Positions 33,628 through 45,815 of a stretch of 64,000 nt of DNA are shown here, in pieces (position 1 is the stretch's first letter; every line of letters begins with the position of its first letter). Where the stretch lies: assembly GCF_965363235.1 (NCBI RefSeq), contig NC_134849.1, positions 13,542,863-13,606,862 on the forward strand, written 5' to 3'. The DNA comes from Mytilus galloprovincialis (taxonomy: Eukaryota; Mollusca; Bivalvia; Mytilida; Mytilidae). The translations under genes were made by a program, and so were the position numbers. A model generated the notes under the pieces. That model saw only the letters and a program-made list of their open reading frames with translations, did no database searches and was not told the DNA's origin.

Positions 33628-34803
33628 ATGAAGGCAACACAGCTGTGGGTAATTTTCTCTCTGTTTGGGATAGCTAAATTGCAGAGTAATACAGATGTTC
33701 AGAGCCTGCTAACACAGCTGTTTACAACTAATAACTATAACACGTTGATAAGGCCAAGTACCAACCAATCGGCACCGAAGGAGATTGATATCAACTTCAA
33801 TCTATATGGAATAACAGATGTTGATGAAATTGAACAAAAATTAACAACGACAGGATGGCTGGAAATAACATGGCAAGACGATCTGTTGACATGGACACCA
33901 GCCTCTTATAATGAAGTAGAAAAACTGTATTTGCCGCAGGGTAATATTTGGAAACCTGACGTGTCATTGCAAAATGGATTTAGCGAGTTGGAAGAACTAG
34001 GCTCTAAGTTTATTCAAGTTTATGTCCATAATTCGGGCTTTATTATGTGGAGACCTTTTCAGGTATTTGAGACTAAATGCGATATGAATTCCAAATACTT
34101 CCCTTTTGATGAACAAAAATGTCATTTGATTTTTGTGTCATGGAGTCATGCATCTGACGATATAACGTTAACACAGTCCAGTAACGGTATAGAGCTTTCT
34201 GAAGAATTGAATGGTCATGGTGAGTGGGAAATTACTTCCTCGTCTGCCACAAGTGATTTAGATGGCTTTATATCAAGAGTAAAATTCACAATTGTAATTA
34301 AACGAAAACCTTTGTATATGATAATGAATATCATTCTACCAATTATTTTGTTGGCGTTGTTAGACATCTTTACTTTTAAGATTCCTGCGGATACTGGTGA
34401 ACGTTTAGGCTACACAATAACTGTATGGTTATCATTTGCTGTATTTCTGACCATCGTCTCAGATTCTCTGCCCAAAACCTCGGACTCAGTTCCAATCGTA
34501 TCAATTTATATTATTATACAACTGCTCATGGGAACTTTGATTGTTTTGATATCGACAGTAGAAGCTGGCTTTGTTGCAAATCCGGAAAGTGTACCAGTGT
34601 ATAATATTCTGCGATTTATTGCATTGCGGTTGCGTCGGAACAATGTAAAATCGTCTGAGGATATGGTGATGAAAATAAATCCGGAAATATTAGAAGTCAC
34701 GTGGAAAGAAGCCATCACTGCAGTAGACACGTGTTTGTTCTTGATTTGTATGGGGATCTTTGTTATTACTACTATTATTTGTTTTTTGATTGTTGCAATA
34801 TAA
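33628..34803 (+). CDS. nAChR-like Cys-loop channel subunit, gene 2
   Basis: An intronless 391-residue nicotinic-receptor-family subunit. It has a signal peptide (1-20), GWLEITWQDDLLTWTP, WKPD at 109-112 and a Cys-loop C151-C165 (CDMNSKYFPFDEQKC, with DEQK in place of the DRQT of genes 1, 3 and 4). M1 is at about 228-251 and M2 258-282, from GERLGYTITVWLSFAVFLTI with Glu at -1' and Leu at 9'. M3 is at 286-312 and M4 366-390. There is no vicinal cysteine pair in loop C and the M3-M4 loop is short. M4 is unusually cysteine- and isoleucine-rich, and the protein stops right after it. The closest relative here is gene 4 (52.0 kb). The ATG chosen gives a proper signal peptide. Likely a cation-channel subunit with uncertain ligand. 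Confidence 0.93.
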   Translation: MKATQLWVIFSLFGIAKLQSNTDVQSLLTQLFTTNNYNTLIRPSTNQSAPKEIDINFNLYGITDVDEIEQKLTTTGWLEITWQDDLLTWTPASYNEVEKLYLPQGNIWKPDVSLQNGFSELEELGSKFIQVYVHNSGFIMWRPFQVFETKCDMNSKYFPFDEQKCHLIFVSWSHASDDITLTQSSNGIELSEELNGHGEWEITSSSATSDLDGFISRVKFTIVIKRKPLYMIMNIILPIILLALLDIFTFKIPADTGERLGYTITVWLSFAVFLTIVSDSLPKTSDSVPIVSIYIIIQLLMGTLIVLISTVEAGFVANPESVPVYNILRFIALRLRRNNVKSSEDMVMKINPEILEVTWKEAITAVDTCLFLICMGIFVITTIICFLIVAI

Positions 34804-35206
34804 GGAGACAATTGATTGCTTTAATACAATTATTGTTATTGTTAGCGGAAAAGTAATTTGACGGCTTTATTGTGTATAACAGTAAAACAAACCTGCAAAT
34901 ATCAAACGACATCGAACAGATTTCTTGGAACTTTGGGACAATATTTAAAAAAAAAACATGTTTGGTCATAAGCTTAGACAATCTAAAAAAAACCTTTCTA
35001 CAGTGTTACTGTATAATAATAAAAAAAATACGTGAGACTTGTAAAGTGTGGTCTTCAATGCTCTTCAATTTCGTACTTTATTTGGCCTTTTTAACTTTTT
35101 TGGAGTCTGTCGTATATACAAAATTTAGTCCTGGTATCTATGATGAGTTTATTGTAACAGCAGTTTATGTTTGGTGGAATGAGAGGTGAAATGAGTTAAA
35201 ATATAA
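34804..35206. other. 3' flank of receptor gene 2
   Basis: AT-rich. AATAAA-like runs near 35015 could serve as a polyadenylation signal. The 105-codon ORF at 34872 is unconvincing. Confidence 0.4.
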
Positions 35207-35545
35207 AACAAGAAGATGTGGTGTGATACCCTATGAGACAACTCTCCACAAGAGACGAATTGACACAGAAATTAACAACTATAGGTCACCGTTTGGCCTT
35301 CAACAATGATTAAAGCCCGTACCGCATGCGCATGGTCAGCTATAAAAGGCCCCAAAATCACAAATTTAACTAAATTCAAACGAGAAAACTAACGGCCTTA
35401 TTCAGGTACAAAATATGATCGTAAAACCAATTTGCAACTAATCAAAAAACGATAATCACTGAATTACAGGCTCCTGACTTGGGACAGGCACAGATATACA
35501 AAATGGGGTGGATCTAAACATGCTATCCTGGGACAGTGGTGTACC
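35207..35545 (+). repeat. SINE-like repeat joined to a family A-type tail
   Basis: GAAGATGTGGTGTGATACC, CACAAGAGACGAATTGACACAG, ACTATAGGTCACCG and AAAGCCCGTACCGCATGCGC, then GGCTCCTGACTTGGGACAGGC. It shares its front with 61915-62040 and its tail with repeat family A. Confidence 0.8.
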
Positions 35546-35554
35546 AGTTTAACA

Positions 35555-35640
35555 TAATAGTTATCAAAGGTACCAGGATTATAATTTAATACTTCAGGCG
35601 GGCGTTTCGTCTACATAAGACTCATCAGTGTAAAAATTTA
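35555..35640 (+). repeat. Dispersed repeat E (GCGTTTCGTCTAC type)
   Basis: GGCGGGCGTTTCGTCTACATAAGACTCATCAG matches 43190-43255 and, inverted, 45762-45815. Confidence 0.75.
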
Positions 35641-36399
35641 ACGACACATTTTTAAAGAAAAACAATCTTCTTCAAATAATAGAACCATCGCATTCAGTAT
35701 TTGGGGCTGGCTCTGGTATCCCTTTTTTTTAGTTCGGGCAAAAATTAAAATCCAGAATAAAAAAAAAACTTACATGCAAAGGTTATCAGTGAACTGAAAT
35801 TCGCCTCAGCTATCATTATTAACAATGATATTGTTATTTTATGATTAATTTAAGAAACAAATATCATCATATATACTCCTATACCCATGTTTCTGAAACT
35901 TCCAAATTTTGCCGATACTAGCATGTAAAAGATGCCATATTTGAGTTGCCAATTCTTTCTAGCCTATGGTTCAAATTTTTTTAAATGATTATAATATGTA
36001 TATCTTGGCCGAGTTTATCAATGAGAGAAAAACAAGAATAATTTAACTAAAGGCTTTTTTAGGGTATAGTGTTGATTATCCCCTTAACTAATGCTTGATG
36101 TGATTAAGAAAGAAAAGATTCAGTTAAAACAGTCACCGAACGTTGTGTCTATAAGGCGGATATTTGGACTGGTCCTCTATCCTCTGTTTTCCATGTATCA
36201 GATACAAGGATAACATAAACAAAACTGTATATTGTTTTGGAGAAAACCAGCCTAGCAAATTATTTCCCTCATGTCATTAGTTAAATAAATGGTTATATAA
36301 ATTGAAAATTATATTGAAAAAAAAACTACACATGAAAGCAATAAAATTGACGGCAACTTGAAAATATATAAATGTACAAAATCTGTCTTTAAAATGAAA
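35641..36399. other. Spacer, nothing recognised
   Basis: AT-rich sequence without a supported feature. Confidence 0.4.
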
Positions 36400-37185
36400 C
36401 TAAAAAAATAAAACACCCGGCATTTGATGGTTTCCGAATTGAATTTTATAGATTTGTTTTGGTCAAACTTACAAAACTGTGCTGTAGATGACTTTAATCA
36501 TTGTTATAAAAAAAAACAAAGAATTGACAGATTCACAGAAACTAGGATGAATTACCTTTATTTACAAGAAAACTGACCCATTAAATTAAGATAGGTATAG
36601 ACTAATTACCTTATTAAATGTAGATACCAAAATTATAGCATATTCTCCTGCATATAGACTTAAACCAATATTGCATAAAATTGTTCATAGTGATCAAAAC
36701 CGTTATGTAAAAAACAGATATATTGGATTTAATATTAGACAAATCCAAGATATTACAGATTATTCGGAAAAGTTCAATGAAGATGGGAATTTATGGATTG
36801 TTTTTTAAAGAAATTTGGCTTTCAGAAATCTATTTTGAGGTTGATAAATACTTTATATACAGATATAAAAGGTGGCATGTTAAATAATAGTTGGATTTCA
36901 AGACCCTTCAGCAATAAACTCGGAATCCGTCATGGGTGGTCCGTGAGTTCTATAATTTTCCTTATTGCTATTGAACCTTTTGCAAGTAGATGATACAAAA
37001 TAAAAAAAATAAAGGTTTTCAAATTAATCTTCACAACAAAACCTATACTTTAAAGTAAGGCCAGCTTGCAGATGACACCACTTTTTTAAAATTCAAAACA
37101 AGAAGTTTCATTAACTTTCAATATTATAGAAACGATGGATTATTTTCATGCCTAAAGCTTAACCGAAATAAAACAATAATTCCCC
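36400..37185 (+). mobile_element. LINE RT fragment, L1/Tx1-like
   Basis: Decayed readings in order: PGFDGFRIEFYRF, RLITLLNVDTKIIAYS, NRYVKNRYIGFNIRQIQDI, LRLINTLYTDIKGGMLNNSW, KLGIRHGWSVSSIIFLIAIE and QLADDTTF (the YADD-type catalytic motif). This is the order of an L1-clade RT, probably Tx1-like. Several frame changes and internal stops, and both the 5' and 3' parts of the element are missing. Confidence 0.8.
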
Positions 37186-37506
37186 GACATGATAAAATGA
37201 ATAACGATTCAAAACTGGAAAACCAAAGCACTAATTCATGTACAAAAAAATAAACGATAAAGATAAATGAAATACAGCAACAAACGATAATATCTGAATT
37301 GAATGCTCCTGACAATGGGTCTGTGCATCATATGCAAAACATATGTACTTTGTGCATAAGGAATAGATGTTTCATTGTATCTACCTTTTTATCTTAAATA
37401 TATCTAAATTACAATTAATTATAAAACAATAATTTTTAAAAGTTAGAATAACATCCATCGGATTAGAATGCGGAATGATCCTGTATCTAACATTTCGGTT
37501 TACACT

Positions 37507-37993
37507 GTTTGAAAGTTCTTTCGTGATCCTTGGATCTAGTCGGATTAATGCTTACCTCCTTACTCTCTGTTTGAAAGATCGTTCGTGATCCTCTGATCTT
37601 AACGGATTAATGCTTACCTCCTTACTCTCTGTTTCAAAGTTCTTTCGTGATCCTCTGGTCTTGTCGGAATAATGCTTACCTCCTTACTCTCTGTTTGAAA
37701 TATCTTTCGTGATCCTCGGGTCTTGTCGGATCAATGCTTACCTTCTTACTTTCTGTTTGAAAGTTCTTTCGTGATCCTCGGGTCTTGTCGGATTAATGCT
37801 TACCTCCTTACTCTCTGTTTGAAAGATCTTTCGTGATCCTCTGGTCTTGTCGAATTAATGCTTACCTCCTTACTTTCTGTTTGAAAGATCTTTCGTGATC
37901 CTCTGGTCTTATCGTATTAATGCTTACCTCCCTACTCTCTGTTTGAAAGATCGTTCGTGATCCTCTGGTCTTGTCGGATTAATGCTTACCTCC
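37507..37993 (+). repeat. 61-bp minisatellite, 8 units
   Basis: The unit runs GTTTGAAAGATCTTTCGTGA TCCTCTGGTCTTGTCGGATT AATGCTTACCTCCTTACTCTCT. Units differ at a few positions (AGTTC / AGATC, GGTCT / GATCT). Each unit carries a GATCNTTCGTGATC-like partial palindrome. Confidence 0.92.
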
Positions 37994-40217
37994 GATACTT
38001 TGATGGCTGGAGTCGTATATATAGTTACCAGAACAGTATTTAAAGCGGAGCGTTTCCAGATCCGTGTAGGCATTGCTGAGAGACATGCTATGTATTTTAT
38101 AGTTTGAATGAACATGATCGTGCTATCAACTCAATAGTCAGTATTTCCCTTTTGACATGATTTACAACATATCTTTCGGATTTCAAATGTTTGGCTTTGA
38201 GTGTTCCTGATGAAGATGAATCAAGAAAAGCGCTTCGGACGCAAGAAATTATTAAACGTGATGTTGTCATTTTTTTCTCCAAAATCGCCTTTTTATAAAT
38301 TTAGAAATTATGAGGAAAGTAAGGTTTCAACACACTATGGATATATCAGACTATTATGTTGCGTTCTTTTTTGTCACATAGGTCTTTGTTTTTAAATAAT
38401 CAGCTTAGCGCAATTTTGATGAGGCTTAATACAGAAAACAGCATTTCACGCGTGCAATGTGTTATTGGCTGTTTTGTTTTTATACTCGTTAGGGATGTTA
38501 ACGGAATGAAACTAGACAACGGTAAACAATTACCTGTTTTTCCTCTTGAACAGTAAAAATAAGGAAATTCTAGACAAAATAGATATCATCTGAGTTCAAT
38601 TATAGAAATCGATTTCTTCTAGGTACAAACGCGGTTGCAAATATTCCGACTGATCAATATATTCATACACAAATGATTATCTTTGTTAGTACAGAACATG
38701 TGTAAAAAAACGTTAAGGAGAGAAATAAATTACACATAACTGCAGATTGTTACCCAGGGAAATCATCGTCAATGTCTGTTTGAGGGGTAACAGTCCGTGA
38801 AGAGTGTAATAATGTATTAACCAATCAAAATCTGACATTTTGAAGTATGATAAAGTATTTTTCACTCGAAATCAATCTTTATTCATCAATTCGTATCAAT
38901 CATAAAAGTGGAAATATACTTTTCTCTTTTCTTTTAAGTCATCGATAATAGCGATTAATTTCTTTTTGGATGTAACGCATCTTTTGAGTGGATGACAGTG
39001 TTTTGTCTATGAGTTCATAGACATAATTTTGTCATGAGACCGTGACGTCATCAACGTTTTCCAATGTGTTATGCAAGCTTAAAAGGAACGGAATGACTGT
39101 TTTTCTGTTTATTCAAATAACATCAAAAATGTGGACACACTTTCAAAAGACCCGCTACAAGGGTAATTCAGTGTGCACTACATATTTTATGTTATTTCGA
39201 TTAGACAGAAATAAATATTCTTAAAGAAATTTTGGTTGAAATAAACAACCGTTAGATTTTTGGCACAGGGTTTTGAAAGTTGGGCCCATATTTATTTTAT
39301 TCAAATGATTTTGAAATTCTATAAAGGTTCTAGTGCTTCACTAAATAGCAAGTTAGTTATGAAATATACAAAAGTAACCAATATGTATTTCAACACAATG
39401 AGAAACATACATTAATTTGATATTATCTATTTCCAAATTATCGATTTCCTAATAAATGGGTTTATCGAAAGACAATGACAATCAAAACCAGGAGTAAACA
39501 AAGACTCACAAAACCAAAGGACATTTACGAAAATGTTATATTAAAGATACAAAGGTAATTAGGTTCTTAAAAGATATTGATTGTTAAGTTTTACATTAAG
39601 TTAAAATGTTTAGTAAACATACATAGCAAAATTAGTTGATGTCAAACATAAATGATTCACAGAAAAATAAACAGCGAATTATAACATAAAAAATGTGACA
39701 TAAGAGTAAAGTGTTCCTTGTTGATCATATGCTTCAATATATTTACGTCAAAAGAAAAATAAACAATTTATCAGTTCATGTCAGTAATTTATAACACGTT
39801 TGCATAAATGTTTCATAAAAAAATTAATAAAGCAATCAAATGTTTCATAACCGAAAAATAAATAACTCAAAACAAAAATCGTCATGAGGATAAATAATAC
39901 ATACCACTGGCAATTCAAAACTATACATACTATGTTGAAACATCGACGAGAAAACATGTAGATGTTAAACAAATGCCTTTCGTAAAATAGTTCAGTTAGA
40001 AGGATATGTTTTGATTGCTTATCATTTGATCGTTTGTATATTTTACAGTATATCAGCTTACTATTTGTCGATATTATGATCACAGTTGCCATAGTGAAAA
40101 TGAAGTAAATCAGAAATTTATAATCAAATCATTAATAATAAAGCTCCGGTCTCATTGGTGAACTTCGACTTGTTGGAACTGTTATTTGGATTTCTTAAAT
40201 GATGTTTTAATTTTAAA
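37994..40217. other. Spacer with one dispersed repeat, no gene
   Basis: At about 38185-38285 a repeat (TTTGGCTTTGAGTGTTCCTG, AGAAAAGCGCTTCGGACGCA) also occurs at 48297-48402. Small ORFs (38201, 38356, 39042, 39781) look like chance AT-rich readings. Confidence 0.5.
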
Positions 40218-41405
40218 ATGTTTTCTATATCGTGGTTAATTTTGTTGTTGACTTTTTTGTTCGGATCGGTAATTTCACAGACCAATGTCGATGTTCAAAC
40301 GTTATACACTCATCTGTTTACTACTAACAATTATAACAAACTGGTTAGACCAAGCAGAAATCAATCGTATCCGAACTACTTGTATGTCTCTTTTAATCTT
40401 TACGGAATATCAGGCATAGACGAGATTCAACAGAAGTTGACAACTACTGGATATCTTGAGATTGAATGGGTAGATGAATTATTATCGTGGACACCCTCAC
40501 AATATGGCGGACTAAGTTATATCTTATATCCTCAAGGCGACGTATGGAAACCCGACATATCTCTACAAAATGGCTTTTCAAAGCTATAAGAGCTCGGATC
40601 AAAATTCATATCGGTGAATATTGATTCATCTGGACATGTGATTTGGAGGCCCTTCCATGTCTTTGAGTCTAAATGCGATATAGATTCAACATACTTCCCG
40701 TTTGATAGACAGACGTGTCATTTATATTTTGTAGCATGGAGTTTGTCAGAGAGAGACGTCAGACTTAAACGAGGCAGCGGAATAGAGCTGGTCGATGATC
40801 TACAGAGTCATGGCGAATGGAATATTGTATCTACTTCTTCTCTGAATCTGAGGAATCAATATGAAACTAAAGTTCGGTTTACAATAGTGATTCAGCGAAA
40901 ACCATTGTACGCCATAATGAATTATATTTTACCGATTATATTACTTTCAATTCTTGGTGTCTTTACATTCACGATTCCTGTTGATACTAGGGAACGCATA
41001 GGGTATGTGATAACAGTCTGGCTAGCATTTGCCGTTTTTCTTACGATTATCAATGATTCGTTACCAAAGAGTTCAGAAACTATCCCAATTGTTTCCATAT
41101 ATATTATGATACAAATATCCATAGGGACTTTGATTGTTATTATTTCAGCAATAGAATCAAGATTCGTGCATTTGTCTGACCATGAACCGGTAAATACTAT
41201 ATTACTTACACTTGCACAAAAGTGTCGAAAACGCCGTGTTCAACCTGAAACAGAAATTAAGAAATGTATTGAAAGAGACGAAACCTGTGTGACGTGGAAG
41301 GAAGCGATAACAGCTCTAGATAAATTTCTTTTCTGGATTTGCCTTTCATTTTTTGTTTTCTCCACGATGATTTCCCTATCAATTGCAGGTTCCAAGTATA
41401 TATAG
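40218..41405 (+). pseudogene. nAChR-like subunit gene 3, one in-frame stop
   Basis: The 395-codon frame starts MFSISWLILLLTFLFGSVIS (signal peptide) and keeps the whole family plan: GYLEIEWVDELLSWTP, WKPD, the Cys-loop CDIDSTYFPFDRQTC, M1-M4 and the VTWKEAITALDK segment before M4. A TAA replaces one codon at 40587-40589, where gene 1 has Asp (SKLDELGSKF against SKL-stop-ELGSKF). Nothing else breaks the frame. The residue before GER at the start of M2 is Arg (DTRER), where genes 1 and 2 have Gly (DTGER). Closest relative is gene 1. A very recent pseudogene, a segregating null allele, read-through, or a sequence error would all fit. Confidence 0.9.
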
Positions 41406-42039
41406 TATACTTAAGAATTATCAGCATACTGGATCTTTTGGATCAAAGTTATCAGAGGTTCTTCCGTTGTGTTTAGGAGATGCGTGTGTCTAGTATATTA
41501 TCTTTCGAGTAGTTCCTAAGACTCTATGGTACAATGCTGTTTTACCCGAATACACATGTCAATTACTCTTCACTTTGTATTTATAAATAACTGATTCAAT
41601 CATCGTTTATTTGTGCCTAGATATCATTCAATCGTTCCAATACAAAAGGAACATGTACAATGAAAGTAAACAGTTTTTCTCAAAAGTAATTGTTTTATAA
41701 ACTGAAAAAAGTTCATGTCCTATTGATTGATAAGTAAAGGTCTAGATGGGGTTTACAGAAACAACGAATTTAAGAGAAACATGTGTAGAATAGGGCGTCA
41801 AATAAAAAAAAAAGTAGAGACAAAATTAACAAAAAATAAAGATTAGTGGGCCAAAAATAATAAATAATAAGAAAAAAAGCATTAAAAATTGATAATAAAG
41901 AAATGGAGGACCCCACCCCCTTTCCCTGGCTTAAAGAACTTTTGCATACTCAGCAAAACAATATTCTGACAAATCCATTTGTTTGATGTTTTAGGTTTAT
42001 GTTGGTTGGATAAAGGTAAATTCATAAATGCTTTTCGGA
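41406..42039. other. 3' flank of receptor gene 3
   Basis: AT-rich, with AATAAA at about 41801. No further feature supported. Confidence 0.4.
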
Positions 42040-42160
42040 CATTCAAAATGTACTTAAAGGCCGTACATTGACCTATAATGGTTTACTTTTATAAATTGTT
42101 ATTTAGATGGAGAGTTGTCTCACTGGCACTCACACCACATCTTCCTATATCTATTTAGTG
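42040..42160 (-). repeat. SINE-like short repeat
   Basis: GGCCGTACATTGACCTATAATGG, TTATTTAGATGGAGAGTTGTCTC and CACCACATCTTCCTATATC, the reverse complement of the 57606 type. Confidence 0.75.
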
Positions 42161-42639
42161 TTATTTTATGTGTAGTACCATGTTGATAATTCCTGTAAAT
42201 GTTAGATATAAATCAGAATTTGTATAACAAAACTACTACTGGAAATATTTGAAAATTTATAAATTGTGATAATACGCATATCTGAAATATTCTTTATCAA
42301 TTGTAAATTATATTATCGCATATTTGTTACGCAAACATTGGGTTTGGCATATGTTATAACGGCTAAATTGTCCAACTGATATTGCTACTCAAACAAAAAG
42401 GTGGTTTATGGTTATTGCGCTCTGCAAACAACGGCAAACAGTGACGTTGCTCAATTCGTCACAGACGAGGAAACAACAACTATGTAGAACAAATGAAAAA
42501 CGCTAACTCAAGGTAAAAAAAATTAAACGACAATTCTGAAGGAAGTGTTTACAAAGTGCTGAAGAGCTTCGTAATCCAAAGGATATTTCATCTGAAAGCT
42601 GAACATTGTTTTAAAGATTTTTAGCTTTAATAAAGGCAA
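42161..42639. other. Spacer, nothing recognised
   Basis: AT-rich sequence without a supported feature. Confidence 0.4.
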
Positions 42640-43070
42640 CAGTAGTATACCGCTGTTCAAAACTCATAAATCCATGGACAAAAAACAAAATCGGGGTAAC
42701 AAACTAAAACCGAGGGAAACGCATTAAATATAAGATGAGAACAACGACACAACACTAAAATGTAACACACACAGAAACGGACCAAGCATCAGACAAAATC
42801 CCACGAGAATAACAAAAAAAACATCAAAACCAAATATATGAATTTGGGATAGACAAGTACCGTGACACGTCTTATCGCAATGTGAAATTACACTCAAAAA
42901 TAAGAGAAAACAAACGACGCAACGTTAAAATGTAACACACACAGAAACGAACAATAATATAACAATGGCCATATTCCTGACTTGGTACAGGACATTTTTA
43001 AAGGAAAAAATGGTGGGTTGAACCTGGTTTTGTGGCATGCCAAACCTCGCTTTTTAATGGCAATGTTAAA
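42640..43070 (+). repeat. Dispersed repeat D (GGCAACAGTAGTATACCGCTG type)
   Basis: Starts AAAGGCAACAGTAGTATACC, continues through CAAAATCGGGGTAACAAACT and GAACAACGACACAACACT, and has a second internal ACGCAACGTTAAAATGTAACAC module. A shorter copy is at 45565-45770 on the same strand. Confidence 0.8.
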
Positions 43071-43184
43071 TATAACATTGAAATGACAACATAATATTAT
43101 CAGTTATCTGTTAATTAAATAGAACAATTGAAAGTGTGTTTCTCTTTTCTGCAGATCTTAGATATGAGAATAAAATCATCATAG

Positions 43185-43460
43185 ATACCAGGACTAAATT
43201 TAGTATATACGCCAGACGCGCGTTTCGTCTACAAAAAGACTCATCAGTGACGCTCGAATCCAAAAAAAATGGTTTTTACTTTGAAAAATCATTATTATTT
43301 TAAAAAGTTCAAGCAGCTTCCTGTTAAATAATTAAACGAACCCTATAAACGATATATAGATTACAACATATTAGCCCTGGCATCATCCCTCGACCCATGT
43401 CGGAATCGGCTAAAGTATCAGTTTGATATGAAAGTCTCGGAATGATACCAGGGCCAATAT
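43185..43460 (+). repeat. Dispersed repeat E, longer copy
   Basis: CCAGGACTAAATTTAGTATA, GCCAGACGCGCGTTTCGTCTAC and GACTCATCAGTGACGCTC, then an inverted pair CCTGGCATCATCCC at 43376 against GGAATGATACCAGGGCC at 43438. Confidence 0.7.
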
Positions 43461-44419
43461 GGTAAAGGGCCTGTTATAATATATAAATGCTGGATATTTC
43501 AATAATAATTTAAAGCTTTTGACTGACATAGATCTCAATTAACTTCAACCTTTGTTAATTTCTAATATTGGTCCATGTTTTTGAACAGATTTTTTTTTGA
43601 AAATAAATTATGTAATGGAATTGAAGAAAAAAAAAATTAGGTTTTTACTTTGAAAAATCATTTTAATTTAAAAAAAAAGTTCAAGCAATTTCCTGTTAAA
43701 TGATTAAACGATCCCTAAAGAAAATGTGTCTAAATGCCCTTTTTGTTATCCTTTTTGCAAGGTTTGGACGCATGAAATTAAAACGGGGTGTTGTAAAAGT
43801 GAGAGGTTTAGCGCTATAAAACCAGGTTCAATCCACCATTTTCTACATTTGAAAATGCCTGTACCACGTCAGGAACTTGACAGTTGTGGTCCATTCGTTT
43901 GATGAGTTTTATCATTTGATGTTGCCATGTGGTTAGTGACTTTCCGATTGAACTTTCCTCGGAGTTCAGTATTTTTTGTGATTTCACTTTTTTCTTTTTA
44001 ACCACAAAAAGGAAATTCGTTTCACGTAAATACATACTTATGTATAGATGGTTTCTTGTTTATTTTCTTAATTTCTACATAGGCCGATAGGGCATACAAT
44101 AAAACGTTTAGGTTTTTCTTAACTCGTTCATATTTAGACCACTGGATAAATTTTAAGAACAAGTTCAAAGTTTTATTCAACAAAGACTTAAACTTACGGA
44201 AAATTACTTTTTATATAAAAGGACGGCTCGAAAATTCGGCTATGCTGTTTTAAGTATAACAATTGAAATAATTGTACATTTCCATAGGCATCATTTCAAA
44301 TTGTGGGTTTTCTTTGCTTACGTACATTGCTCTGCATGTATGTTCCGATGATTTTAGATGCACAATATATTCTGGATATCATCTCATTGAAATATATGTT
44401 ATATCACCAAATGTCGAGT
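43461..44419. other. Spacer, nothing recognised
   Basis: It includes a GGTTTTTACTTTGAAAAATCATT segment (43637) duplicated from 43271. No gene supported. Confidence 0.45.
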
Positions 44420-44568
44420 TGGTATTCAGTAGTGTAGGGACCAAAATAATAGAATTTAACAGCTTCTTCACTATAAACAAAATAAGAGGAATTTGATATT
44501 CTGTAGTACAGGGACTAGAATATTAGACTTTAACAGCGTCTTCACTATTACGAAAATTAGAGGAATAA
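44420..44568 (+). repeat. Direct tandem duplication, about 75 bp, two copies
   Basis: GGTATTCAGTAGTGTAGGGACC ... TTTAACAGCTTCTTCACTAT is followed by GATATTCTGTAGTACAGGGACT ... TTTAACAGCGTCTTCACTAT. Both end AATAAGAGGAAT or AATTAGAGGAAT. Confidence 0.75.
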
Positions 44569-44629
44569 AGAGAAGAAAGAGAAAGAGAGAAGTGATTATT
44601 TGTAATTGTAGATACACGTAAATACACTG

Positions 44630-44720
44630 ATTGCAGGCTCCTAACTAGTGACAGGCACATACATATAGAATATTAACAGGTTCCCAACCCTCCCCTAACC
44701 TCGGACAGTGGTATAAAAGT
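44630..44720 (+). repeat. Fragment of repeat family A
   Basis: GATTGCAGGCTCCTAACTAGTGACAGGCAC and CCCAACCCTCCCC match 4086-4155. Confidence 0.65.
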
Positions 44721-44989
44721 ACAACATAAGAACGAACTATAAAAATCCGTTAAAAAAGGCTTAACTTATCAGATGAATACAAATAGAAATACATCTAACA
44801 AAAACACAGAGAGACCGTGACCGGGTAATTGTATATCCCGACAACAAAAAAGCACTAAGTTTTGATCTGAGAGTAGGCTACTAACAGCTAGTTCAAAAGC
44901 CATTGACAACTTATAAAAGAAATCATGAATTTCAGACTACAATAGCAATCACTTCACATTCAACATCCAATGGATTTAGTGTAAAAACG

Positions 44990-45400
44990 TCATAAACAGT
45001 CAGAAAAAATATGACCTTGTTCAATGCCATGATACAGATATCGATAGTAATCCTTTAGAATAAGTTTATTTAAAGGATCGAAAAGTTTACCAGGACCGTT
45101 TTTAAATTTCCAGACACGGTAAACAACTTTTTTTGTAAAAATGAGGATGTGCCATTCCGTTTGAAATAAGTTTTTCTACAGGTACAGCCAAACTTCAAAA
45201 CCAAATCTGTATATCCATGGAAGAATTGGTAAACGTTTTCGGGAATTTGTGGTATCTTAATAATTTACCATTAATACATAGATTACATTCGTTGAAATCA
45301 AAAACGGCATAATAGACATGAGCACAGCGAACTAATGAAATATAAACACCGTTGTATGGTGCCAAAGGAACATCACATGCATCCAAAAAAGGGATCGCTT
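44990..45400 (-). mobile_element. Decayed RT-element fragment, second RT family
   Basis: Minus-strand readings VPLAPYNGVYISLVRCAHVY, DFNECNLCINGKLLRYHKFP and then NGMAHPHFY follow the C-terminal part of a Penelope-like RT family distinct from the one at 26.9-28.4 kb. Old and fragmentary. Confidence 0.6.
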
Positions 45401-45564
45401 TTTTTTCTTTTTTGAATTTTTCGAAAAACTAAGGACTTTCTTATCCCAGGCATAGATTACCATAGCCGTATTTGGTACAACTTTTTGGAATTTTGGATCT
45501 TTAATGATCTTAAACCTTGTACTTGTTTGTCTTTATAACTAGTTCGATATGAGCGTCACTGATG

Positions 45565-45815
45565 AAGAAAGGCAACAGTAGTATACCGCTGTTCAAAACT
45601 CGTAAATCCATGGACAAAAAACAAAATCGGGGTAACAACTTTAAACTGAGGGAAACGCATTAAATATAAGAGGAGAACAACGACACAACATGAAAATGTA
45701 ACACACACAGAAACAGACTAAGCATTAGCCAAAATCCGATGAGAATAACAAATATAAAATCAGTCTACGGTAGACGAAACAAGCGTCTGGCGTGCTAAAC
45801 TATAATCTTGGTACC
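45565..45815 (+). repeat. Repeat D copy abutting inverted repeat E fragment
   Basis: 45565-45760 repeats the start of 42640-42830 with few differences. From 45762 GGTAGACGAAACAAGCGTCTGGCGTG is the inverted start of repeat E. Confidence 0.75.

Noticed and set aside
37507-37993. CRISPR-like regular repeats
   Set aside because: The 61-bp units are contiguous with no unique spacers; this is a eukaryotic minisatellite.
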